Source: Bacteroidales bacterium
GTDB lineage: Bacteria; Bacteroidota; Bacteroidia; Bacteroidales; P3
Assembly (NCBI GenBank): GCA_900771365.1
Contig: CAAGNU010000065.1
Coordinates: 1 to 10,106, forward strand
Length of the DNA: 10,106 nt
Reading direction: 5' to 3'
This document shows positions 1 through 5,611 of the stretch, piece after piece. Made by a program: the position numbers and the translations under genes. The first letter of the stretch is position 1, and each line of letters begins with the position of its first letter. The notes below the pieces were generated by a model. That model had not been told where the DNA came from, made no database searches, and was given only the letters and a program-made list of their open reading frames with translations.

Positions 1-197
1 CCAACGCCAAAACGCTCTTCAGGGACATGTATCACGGCATCAAGGAGGAATTTCTGCAATATTATTTGGACGAGTTCTGCTACAAGTTCAACAGAATGCA
101 TTTCGGAGATAGGATGTTTGATAGGCTTGTTTTGGCCGAGACGTCATACAAGCCTACTTTCAAGCACAGAACCTATGCTTCGGTACAATGCGGATAA
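1..197 (+). CDS. IS1595-family transposase, C-terminal fragment (cut by window edge)
   Basis: The frame beginning at base 3 is open from the window edge and encodes 64 residues before TAA at 195-197. It contains the stretch FRDMYHGIKEEFLQYYLDEF, followed by CYKFNRMHFGDRMFDRL. This is the usual C-terminal signature of IS1595/ISXO2-type DDE transposases, in which 'LQ.YLDEF.Y.FNRR' follows the last catalytic acidic residue. The protein would act in cut-and-paste transposition of its own element. Only the tail is visible, so whether the upstream part with the catalytic residues is intact cannot be judged. The visible part has no stop or frameshift and could belong to an intact copy. It reads toward a strong hairpin just downstream (215-246). 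Family assignment rests on remembered motif similarity. Confidence 0.8.
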   Translation, partial: NAKTLFRDMYHGIKEEFLQYYLDEFCYKFNRMHFGDRMFDRLVLAETSYKPTFKHRTYASVQCG

Positions 198-214
198 TCA
201 TTTTTTTTAATAAG

Positions 215-246
215 ATAAGGGACTGATATAACTATCTGTCCCTTAT
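215..246 (+). terminator. Hairpin after the IS1595-type transposase; possible terminator and/or element end
   Basis: ATAAGGGAC (215-223) pairs perfectly with GTCCCTTAT (238-246). After a single T-T mismatch, GATA (225-228) pairs with TATC (233-236) around a 4-nt loop. The structure begins 18 bp after the transposase stop and is followed by TTGTTT, so it could end transcription, although the T run is weak. The right arm also ends in TGTCCC, which would make a plausible outer end (GGGACA read inward) for this kind of element. The left end lies outside the window, so this cannot be tested here. Confidence 0.5.
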
Positions 247-350
247 TTGTTTAGGTGTTCTATTTTTTCTTGAATGACGATAAACATATGCTCTTTGTTG
301 AAAAGTAAGGTGTAAAGGCCAATAGTGATGCTCGAATTTTGGCAGAGGAA

Positions 351-381
351 TTGATTATTTGAAATATTATTCGTATCTTTG
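351..381 (+). promoter_or_regulatory. Bacteroidetes-type promoter, rightward
   Basis: TATCTTTG at 374-381 fits the Bacteroidetes -7 element TAnnTTTG. TTG at 351-353 lies 20 bp upstream, the expected spacing for the -33 element. Transcription would start near 387 and run into the hairpin-rich segment 388-506, then antisense across the decayed transposase. No open reading frame of believable composition follows. Confidence 0.5.
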
Positions 382-387
382 TGCCGC

Positions 388-506
388 AATCCGAAGCATA
401 GCGGGGCTTTGCTGGGGGGCAACTCCGTGAGAAATAGGGTCGCAAGTATTGAACGTATGAATGGCGGCCGCCTTTTGCATTCATGCGGCATTACTCCCCA
501 TGCCCC
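388..506 (+). ncRNA. Candidate structured non-coding RNA (no family recognised)
   Basis: This segment starts just after a good promoter and has no convincing reading frame, but it folds well on paper. AGCATAG (395-401) pairs with CTTTGCT (407-413) with one mismatch. GGGG (415-418) pairs with CTCC (423-426) around a GCAA loop of the GNRA class. GTATGAATG (455-463) pairs with CATTCATGC (478-486) over nine positions including one G-U. GGCAT (487-491) pairs with ATGCC (500-504). Alternatively GGGGC (403-407) could pair with GCCCC (502-506) and close the whole domain. I compared it from memory with SRP, 6S, tmRNA, RNase P and common riboswitch cores and found no match. The right end is uncertain because the decayed IS256-like element begins in this area and may have truncated it. 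Confidence 0.3.
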
Positions 507-1428
507 AAAAAACAAAATGGAGAATTGCTTGCGATTCTCTGCATTTGAAGGAATTCCTCGATAAATTTCGTCTTCTGCTCTTTCGACATTCCATTGTAGC
601 ATCTGAGTCTCCGCTTCAGCTCTGAGAAAAGACCGTCTATGATGTTGGTTGTATTGGGCATCCCCGCCTCAGACAGAGCCTCGAAGGGATCGGTTCCAAG
701 TGAGACCGAAATAGGCACTGTGCAGCCTCTTGTGCGTGTATCAGCTCTTCCCCATCACCTCGTCTTGGGTACGGTGATAGAGGTACGCGGACCATTTCTC
801 GTGTCATTCCTTAAGGCAGCGCTCAAACGCTTCCTTGTGCGCATCTGTCAGAGACAAAAACAATTGGCGAAACCTTCTTGCCACATCGGACATGGACTTC
901 GCCGTCAGGTACCGCGTGATGGTCTTCTGCTGGTGAAACTGGCACATCTGGACAGGTATGTCGGGGAATGCTTCGTACAGCCCTCTCTTCCCATTCACAG
1001 ACGATGCCCGCAATTATGAAGCCGTGTAAGATGAGGCAGTCTATGCCCTCCATGTACTTGGACACGGTTTCGTTCCTCACCCGGTACTCCAGTAGGTTCT
1101 GATTGGTGATGGCGTCCAGGAAGAGTATGACTCCCCACGCCCTTCCCCAGTAGGTTGTGTCTATCACCACTATTACCATGCGGGGGGTGACGATGGGACG
1201 GTCGGCCTGTACCCTCCATAGATGCCGCTGTATCGTTTTCGCCGAGCATCCGAACATCTCGCCGAGCTCTCTGTAGGTCTGCTTCCCATGGACGTACAGT
1301 GACCAAAGCTCTGCGTCGTCCAAGTGCACGCCTCCGACAAATTGTCGCCCGCAGCACCAGCATTTGTACCGCTACACGCCCCTCACATGGACATTCTTTT
1401 TGACTTTTTTGCTTCATGGTGTGGACAT
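491..1428 (-). pseudogene. Decayed IS256-like (zinc-ribbon variant) transposase
   Basis: Three reading frames together spell one transposase of the IS256-related group with an N-terminal zinc ribbon. In order they give a degenerate zinc ribbon (CPHH, then CWCCGRQF), a helix-turn-helix with KTIQRHLWRV, the first catalytic Asp in VIDTTYWGRAWG, GFIIAGIVC, PVQMCQFHQ, YTHKRL, and the C-terminal PNTTNIIDGLFSELK. Breaks in the main frame are TGA at 1414-1416, TAG at 1372-1374 just before the second half of the zinc ribbon, a one-base frameshift near 994-999 (GIVC to NGKRGLYEAF), TGA at 804-806 where a Trp is expected, TGA at 741-743 where an Arg is expected in GKSxYTHKR, and a second frameshift with about 11 nt lost between roughly 680 and 715. 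So many lesions mean an old, dead copy. The ATG at 1426-1428 is the likely original start. Element ends were not identified. Confidence 0.85.
505..539 (-). terminator. Possible leftward terminator at the end of the dead transposase
   Basis: GAGAATTG (520-527) and CGATTCTC (532-539) form a stem with a 4-nt loop. Read in the transposase direction the stem has one C-A mismatch and is followed by CATTTTGTTTTTTG. This would suit a Rho-independent terminator. However, it lies inside the last codons of the open frame, so either the true coding end was earlier or the hairpin is incidental. Confidence 0.3.
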
Positions 1429-1502
1429 GGTTTTGTGTTCATAGGCTTTGATTAAACCTATAAAACGAAAAATCAGCACCTTATATTGATTTGAGCATCA
1501 TT

Positions 1503-1535
1503 TTTGTCCTTTATGTCAAAAAATGTGTACTTTTG
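1503..1535 (+). promoter_or_regulatory. Bacteroidetes-type promoter, rightward
   Basis: TACTTTTG at 1528-1535 fits TAnnTTTG, and TTTG at 1503-1506 lies 21 bp upstream in the -33 position. The predicted start, near 1541, is only about 75 bp before a strong terminator, so the transcript would be very short. Confidence 0.5.
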
Positions 1536-1540
1536 CTCAT

Positions 1541-1619
1541 CGTTTCTAAGTTTTGTGGAAGAAACAATGACAACGAAAAAGGCTGAATCTTTATTATTTA
1601 GATTCAGCCTTATTTTTTT
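1541..1619 (+). ncRNA. Candidate small RNA (promoter-to-terminator unit)
   Basis: A transcript from the promoter at 1503-1535 would begin near 1541 and end in the T run after the hairpin at 1579-1611, giving about 75-80 nt. Its 5' part can form a stem, GTTTCT (1542-1547) with AGAAAC (1560-1565). Its 3' part is the terminator stem. This two-hairpin form with a terminal U tract is typical of bacterial small RNAs. An alternative is a tiny peptide: ATG at 1567 opens a 24-codon frame beginning MTTKKAESLL, but that frame runs straight through the terminator hairpin and its T run, which makes translation unlikely to be the main purpose. It could also be the relic of a leader whose gene has been lost. 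Confidence 0.35.
1579..1619. terminator. Strong bidirectional Rho-independent terminator
   Basis: AAGGCTGAATCT (1579-1590) pairs perfectly with AGATTCAGCCTT (1600-1611) around a 9-nt loop. On the plus strand ATTTTTTTT follows. On the minus strand TTTTTCG follows. It can end the short rightward transcript described above and, from the other side, leftward transcription leaving the FKBP gene, whose stop is about 175 bp away. Confidence 0.85.
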
Positions 1620-1785
1620 TGACTACCTTGAATTTTTTTAGCGGATAGTAATATTTTTATCAGTAGAATCGCATGAGTTGAAGAAATCGACTAGCGTCTA
1701 TTGAGGTTATAATTCATTATTCAATCAGTTGCATCCACCAAATATGAGTGGCTTCTGGTCTAACCTTAATCCATGATTATTTGGA

Positions 1786-2484
1786 TTAGTCGAGGAAGAT
1801 TTCGTGGAGTTCGATTTCGTAGACGACAGGGGTGTATTGAGGGACACCATTAGCTCCTTGGACGAGGGTGTAGGGGAAGTAGAAACGGTATTTGCTGCCA
1901 GCGTTCATGCGCTGCATGCCGAGGACGAGGCCTTGGAACATAGGTGTGTCGAGGTTGTGGATAATGGGGTCGCGGTGTCCGTAGGTTTGTTCTATGATGT
2001 CGCCCGTGAGCATGTTGGAGCCTTTGAAGTCAAAGGAAACTCGTTGTCCGACTTTGGCGTTAGGGCCATGGCCTTGCTGGAGGACTTCGTAGTAATAGCC
2101 TTCGGGGGCTTTGGTGATGTTCTTGTTGGTTGCGATGAGCTTGGCGAAGCATTCTTCTTGCAGCTTGTCGGCATTCTGGGCACTTGCCTGAGCCTGCTGT
2201 TGGGCGTTTTGTTGTGCGAGGAAGGCTATGTACTGGCATGCTGCTTGGTAGGTCTCCTGGTCGAGAGGCTGCTGTTGGCCGCTGAGGGCGCTTTCGAAGG
2301 CTTGTTGGACAAGGTCTTGGTTAAAGTTGAAGTTTTGGGCGGTTTGGGCGAGGCTCATGCCCATGGCCCAGCTAAGGGTGTCGTTTTCGTTTTGGAGGAC
2401 GACTTTTTCGGTGTTGTTGTTGCAGGCTGTTGTTGCAAGGATAAGCAACGTGGCTGCGAGGGTGGCTGTGAGGAGCTTTTTCAT
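1786..2484 (-). CDS. FKBP-type peptidyl-prolyl isomerase-like lipoprotein
   Basis: This 232-residue protein begins with a lipoprotein signal peptide, a hydrophobic run and LATTAC, with Cys21 as the acylated residue, so it should be anchored in the cell envelope. Residues about 30-115 fit the helical N-terminal domain of FkpA/Mip-type FKBPs (DTLSWAMGMSLAQTAQ), with a Gln/Ala-rich helix at 90-105. From about 127 to the end is a C-terminal FKBP fold (PEGYYYEVLQQGHG, VGQRVSFDFKG, MFQGLVLGMQRMNAGSKYRFYFP, VVYEIELHEI). Family members fold or chaperone exported proteins by proline isomerisation. The pocket here is atypical: the Trp at its floor in FKBP12 aligns with Leu186, the FD pair with IIEQ (163-166), and the pocket Tyr with VQ (208-209). 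Chaperone activity is therefore more likely than strong isomerase activity. It is last in a three-gene minus-strand unit, 63 bp after the sugar transferase. Confidence 0.85.
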   Translation of the reverse strand: MKKLLTATLAATLLILATTACNNNTEKVVLQNENDTLSWAMGMSLAQTAQNFNFNQDLVQQAFESALSGQQQPLDQETYQAACQYIAFLAQQNAQQQAQASAQNADKLQEECFAKLIATNKNITKAPEGYYYEVLQQGHGPNAKVGQRVSFDFKGSNMLTGDIIEQTYGHRDPIIHNLDTPMFQGLVLGMQRMNAGSKYRFYFPYTLVQGANGVPQYTPVVYEIELHEIFLD

Positions 2485-2547
2485 TATGTTGAATTTTTAG
2501 TTTGTCTTTTTTATTGGGGAGCCGAGTATGGAAGCCGTGGCTTTTGA

Positions 2548-3978
2548 TTATTTCCCGCGGCCTTGGAAGATGATTCCGACAGTGTAGATGAGTATCTTGA
2601 TGTCGGTTGTGATGGACATGTTTTCAAGGTATAGGAGGTCGTAGCGGAGGCGTTCGCACATCTCATCGACGCTGGAGGCGTAGCCGTATTTGACTTGTCC
2701 CCAGGAGGTGATGCCGGGTTTGATGCGTTGGAGGAGGAGGTATTCAGGGCAGCGTTTGACGATTTGGTCGATGTAGAACTGCCGTTCGGGTCGGTATCCT
2801 ACGATGGACATAGTGCCTTTGAGGACGTTGTAGAACTGAGGAATTTCGTCGAGGCGCACTTTTCGCATGAAGCGTCCGAATGGGGTGATGCGAGGGTCGT
2901 CGTCGCGCGAGAGTGCGGGGCCGCAGGCTTCGGCATCGATGTACATGCTCCTGAACTTGTGCATTTTGAAGGGCTTGCCTTTATATCCTATGCGCTCTTG
3001 AGCGTAGAAGATGGGTCCTGGGCTGGTGGTTTTAACGATGATGGCGGTGATAAGAAAGACGGGGGATAGGAGAATGAGTGCGAGGAGTGCGAAGATGATG
3101 TCACAGATGCGTTTGACGCTGTACTGCCATTCTTCCATGAGGCGAGTGTTGATGGTGATGAGGGGAGAGTGGAATATGCTGTCGATACGGACCATGCCGA
3201 GGATGATGTCGCGGGCGTCGGGTGTGATTTTGATGATGACCTCGCCGCATCCGTCGAGTGTGCTGAGGATTTGCTGAATCTGCTGCTGCTCATTGTCTTC
3301 CACGGCGATGATGACTTCTTCGATATGATGCTGTTCGATGAGTTTTTTGAGCTCTTTTGAGGTGCCCAGGCAGGGCATGACGGCTGTGAGACGTGTCTCG
3401 GCATCCGTGGCTTGCTTGCTGTCGACAGAGAGGTAGCCGACGAAGATGTTGCCAGAGTATGTCTCTTGGTTTTCAAGGTCGAGGTATGTCTGGTAGGCTT
3501 TGCTGTGGCTGCCGATGAGAAGTGTGGGGAAGCCTATCTGTCGGTTGTGGACTTTGGAGACGGTGTTGGTAGTTTGGATGAGGCGGCAGAGGTAGGTGAG
3601 GCAGAAATGGGCGGCGAGGAGGAAGAAGAAGGTTAGATATAGGTTGCTGTAGGAGCCCACTTCGTCGTCGATAAGGAGTGTGAAGAAGATAACTACGCCC
3701 CCGATGACGGTGGCCACGGCAGTCTGTTGCAGCTCTTTGAGTCGAGATTTGCGGAGGACGTTCTTATAGGTTCCTTGGATGGTGTAGAGGGCAAGCCATC
3801 CGAGGGGGACGAGGATGATGCCGAGCCAGAATTTTGGGTCAGAGAGGATGATGCTGAGGTTGTTGAGGCTTCCGTTTTGGAAGCCCAGCTTTCGGAATAC
3901 AAACAGTAGCGCCCAAGCCAGCATGGCGCTGAGGACGTCGAAGATGATATATCGGATGGTGAGTCGTTTTGTCTTCAT
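2548..3978 (-). CDS. Undecaprenyl-phosphate sugar-1-phosphate transferase (WbaP/WcaJ type)
   Basis: This 476-residue membrane protein matches the large polyprenyl glycosylphosphotransferases that start surface polysaccharide or exopolysaccharide synthesis by moving a sugar-1-phosphate from a nucleotide sugar onto undecaprenyl phosphate. Four hydrophobic segments lie at about 10-28, 50-68, 86-103 and 111-131. A cytosolic Rossmann-like domain follows at about 148-265 (FPTLLIGSHSKAY). A further membrane segment at about 291-315 leads into the catalytic domain, with SPGPIFYAQERIG (319-331), KMHKFRSM (338-345), VRLDEIPQFYNVLKG (374-388) with the expected Asp377-Glu378 pair, SIVGYRPER (391-399) and KPGITSWGQVKYGYAS (420-435). 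Length and motif order are those of complete enzymes. The sugar used cannot be read from sequence. The gene lies between two lipoprotein genes on the same strand and no other glycosyltransferases are in the window, so it may serve a distant cluster. Confidence 0.93.
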   Translation of the reverse strand: MKTKRLTIRYIIFDVLSAMLAWALLFVFRKLGFQNGSLNNLSIILSDPKFWLGIILVPLGWLALYTIQGTYKNVLRKSRLKELQQTAVATVIGGVVIFFTLLIDDEVGSYSNLYLTFFFLLAAHFCLTYLCRLIQTTNTVSKVHNRQIGFPTLLIGSHSKAYQTYLDLENQETYSGNIFVGYLSVDSKQATDAETRLTAVMPCLGTSKELKKLIEQHHIEEVIIAVEDNEQQQIQQILSTLDGCGEVIIKITPDARDIILGMVRIDSIFHSPLITINTRLMEEWQYSVKRICDIIFALLALILLSPVFLITAIIVKTTSPGPIFYAQERIGYKGKPFKMHKFRSMYIDAEACGPALSRDDDPRITPFGRFMRKVRLDEIPQFYNVLKGTMSIVGYRPERQFYIDQIVKRCPEYLLLQRIKPGITSWGQVKYGYASSVDEMCERLRYDLLYLENMSITTDIKILIYTVGIIFQGRGK

Positions 3979-3990
3979 GATTGTGTGAAT

Positions 3991-4023
3991 TTGGAGGGTT
4001 GAAGGTTTGAAGATTGGAAGGAG
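3991..4023. repeat. Short imperfect repeat tract, copy 1 (GAAGATTGGAAGG family)
   Basis: The tract repeats TTGGAGG / TTGAAGG / TTGAAGA / TTGGAAGG between the lipoprotein stop and the sugar transferase start. GAAGATTGGAAGG at 4009-4021 is the exact reverse complement of CCTTCCAATCTTC at 9682-9694, so the two places belong to one dispersed repeat family. Confidence 0.55.
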
Positions 4024-4048
4024 TGAGACCTTTTCATCTATGAGCCTA

Positions 4049-4993
4049 TCAGAGGGTGATTATTTTGACGTTGTCGAGGAGGATGTCGCCTTCGATGCCT
4101 TCTGTGTTGGCGGCTTGGAAGAAGATGGAGAGCGGCGTGTTGTAGTAGAACTGGCTCCAAGTGCGTCCCAAGTTGATGTAGATCTTTTTCCAAGTCTTTG
4201 TGGGATAGAGGCACATGACGGACTTGGTTGTGGCGGCACCTTCATTGCTGACCTGGAAGCCAATCATGTTGACATAGAGGTCCACGTCGGTTTTGTAGTC
4301 CATTTCGAGGTATAGGATCTGGGTGCTGGTGGGGCTGAACTCATCTTTGATTGAGAAGGTCCGAGTTTCTTCGCTGTCTGCGATGTGGATGAGACCGTAG
4401 CCTTTGCCCGTGCATGCGTTCTCGGGGTCATCCGTCACCCAGGTTACCGTGGAGTCGAAGTGGGTCAAGAAGCTCGTGGGCTCAAAGAAGTCTTCGGAGA
4501 GGACGTTGATGCGCTCTTTGGTATAGTAGTGGGTTTCCAGCGTCCATTCGTTTGTTGTGGGGTCTAAGGTGCCTAGGTTCGTGGTGTCGTTAGGACTGAC
4601 GGTGATGTCTGTGAGGCGGATTGGTTCGTAGAAAGCATAGTATATGCGGGTGCCGGAAAGCCCGTTCTGTTTCACCACGGGGTTGATGGTGATATACTCA
4701 ATGGGACCATCGTGGAGGATGGGCATCGTGCATGGCAGTTGGAAAACGCCGAGGACGGTTTCCGCGTTATCTCCCTCGAAATAGCAGATAACCTCCACAG
4801 CATCGATGTCAGAAGTGTAAAATCCGGGTTCCACGGAGGGCGCATTTGAGCTCTGTGGGGTCACATCGATGCGGTCCAAATGAAGATATGCGGGGACAGT
4901 GATGTCTCCTTCGAATCTCTTGCATGAACTGAAAATCAGCATAGTTAGCACTAAGGCTAACGCAAGTCGGGTTGTGTTTTTCAAAAATTTCAT
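4049..4993 (-). CDS. Surface lipoprotein of unknown function
   Basis: This 314-residue protein has a lysine-containing N-terminus, a hydrophobic segment and a lipobox-like LIFSSC with Cys24 as the likely lipidated residue, so it should sit in the cell envelope. The mature part is rich in Thr, Asp and aromatic residues and looks all-beta. The N-terminal half includes VPAYLHLDRIDVTP and a run on GFYTSDIDAVEV. The C-terminal half, from about 180, has alternating hydrophobic strands and ends in GDILLDNVKIITL. That ending is common in beta-sandwich, carbohydrate-binding-like domains, where 'DNV.I' is the last strand. I do not recognise a named family and no catalytic motif is evident. It is first of three minus-strand genes, 70 bp before the sugar transferase, which suggests a link to surface polysaccharide or envelope assembly. 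That role is inference from position only. Confidence 0.75.
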   Translation of the reverse strand: MKFLKNTTRLALALVLTMLIFSSCKRFEGDITVPAYLHLDRIDVTPQSSNAPSVEPGFYTSDIDAVEVICYFEGDNAETVLGVFQLPCTMPILHDGPIEYITINPVVKQNGLSGTRIYYAFYEPIRLTDITVSPNDTTNLGTLDPTTNEWTLETHYYTKERINVLSEDFFEPTSFLTHFDSTVTWVTDDPENACTGKGYGLIHIADSEETRTFSIKDEFSPTSTQILYLEMDYKTDVDLYVNMIGFQVSNEGAATTKSVMCLYPTKTWKKIYINLGRTWSQFYYNTPLSIFFQAANTEGIEGDILLDNVKIITL

Positions 4994-5025
4994 ATACTTT
5001 TATAACGTCTTATTGTTTTTTTTAG

Positions 5026-5033
5026 TATCTTTG
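5026..5033 (+). promoter_or_regulatory. -7 element for the metallophosphoesterase gene
   Basis: TATCTTTG fits the Bacteroidetes -7 consensus and lies about 85 bp upstream of the phosphoesterase start codon, within the A/T-rich divergent interval 4994-5117. No clean TTTG is found at the -33 position (TTTTATAA occupies it), so the site is partial. I found no equally good site for the leftward lipoprotein gene in this interval. Confidence 0.4.
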
Positions 5034-5117
5034 CATCGAAAAAAATGATTAATAAATGCTAATTTTTAAATCTCAAACTTGCGAGTCATGCGTGGCTTGC
5101 CCTAATGATTGAACATT

Positions 5118-5609
5118 ATGAAACGTATAGGAGTACTATCTGACACGCACGGCGTGGTGCCCAACCAGGTCTACACCTTTTTCAAGGACTGTGATGAGAT
5201 ATGGCACGCCGGAGATATGGGCACGGGGGTTCTCGAGCAGCTGCGACAGTTCAAGCCTGTGAGAGGCGTTTACGGCAACATGGACGACTACGCTTTGCGC
5301 TATGAGGTGCCGGGCACCCAGCTTTTCGGCTGTGAGGGTTTGAAAGTGATGATAACCCACATCGGAGGCTGGCCGGGACACTACCCCGCGCCCATACTCA
5401 AAATCCTTCAGTCCGACAAGCCCGACATCTTCGTATGCGGACACAGCCACATCCTTAAGGTTATGTACGACAAGGAGCTATCCCTCCTTCACATCAATCC
5501 TGGAGCGGCGGGCCGCCAAGGTTTCCACAAAGTCGCCACGCTTGTGCGCTTCGTCATAGATGAGGGGCAGCCGAAGGAGTTGGAGATATTGGATTTTCCC
5601 AAGATTTGA
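5118..5609 (+). CDS. YfcE/MJ0936-type metallophosphoesterase
   Basis: This is a 163-residue calcineurin-like phosphoesterase of the compact YfcE/MJ0936 type, a cytosolic two-metal enzyme that cleaves phosphodiesters; the physiological substrate is usually unknown. All metal-binding motifs are present and in order: DTH (Asp9, His11), HAGD (Asp33), GNMDD (Asn54), THIGG (His81) and GHSH (His109, His111). Length is normal for the family. I chose ATG at 5118 over the in-frame TTG at 5109 because MKRIGVLSDTHG is the usual start of this family and TTG adds only three unsupported residues. It stands alone on the plus strand, has its own partial promoter, and ends 2 bp from the stop of the oppositely oriented EamA gene, with no terminator between. 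Confidence 0.92.
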   Translation: MKRIGVLSDTHGVVPNQVYTFFKDCDEIWHAGDMGTGVLEQLRQFKPVRGVYGNMDDYALRYEVPGTQLFGCEGLKVMITHIGGWPGHYPAPILKILQSDKPDIFVCGHSHILKVMYDKELSLLHINPGAAGRQGFHKVATLVRFVIDEGQPKELEILDFPKI

Positions 5610-5611
5610 GT

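Larger units (their letters stand above)
198..490. other. Non-coding stretch between two transposase remnants
   Basis: Short open frames cross this interval on both strands, but none has a family resemblance, believable composition or a plausible start. What it holds is the hairpin at 215-246, A/T-rich sequence to about 350, the promoter at 351-381 and most of the hairpin-rich segment 388-506. No terminal inverted repeat for the following transposase could be fixed by eye. Confidence 0.6.
1429..1785. other. Non-coding stretch between the dead transposase and the FKBP gene
   Basis: No gene is seen here. The interval contains a small inverted repeat ATAGG/CCTAT near 1441-1461, a rightward promoter candidate at 1503-1535, a strong bidirectional terminator hairpin at 1579-1611, and A/T-rich sequence to the FKBP stop codon. 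A further inverted repeat, TAATCCA/TGGATTA, sits over that stop codon at about 1767-1788 but lacks a T run on either strand. The right end of the decayed IS must lie somewhere near 1430-1500, but I could not pair it with a left end. Confidence 0.6.

Noticed and set aside
388..506. Assignment of the hairpin-rich segment to a known riboswitch, SRP RNA or 6S RNA
   Set aside because: The conserved cores of these families, such as the SRP GGAAGGAAGCAG-type loop or the TPP and SAM-I cores, are not present, so no family name is given.
379..564. Short plus-strand frame after the promoter at 351-381
   Set aside because: Composition and content look random, it overlaps the candidate RNA helices and it runs into the dead transposase in antisense.
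741..806. In-frame TGA codons in the transposase as possible recoding
   Set aside because: One TGA replaces an expected Trp but another replaces an expected Arg, and frameshifts and a TAG are also present. Decay is the simpler explanation.
1767..1788. Inverted repeat over the FKBP stop codon as a terminator
   Set aside because: The 7-bp A/T-rich stem has no T run on either strand. The strong hairpin at 1579-1611 is the better terminator.
1804..2547. Plus-strand open frame (247 codons) opposite the FKBP gene
   Set aside because: It lies fully antisense to the FKBP gene. Its Val/Gly/Leu-rich translation has no recognisable domain, while the minus strand shows a signal peptide and FKBP motifs.
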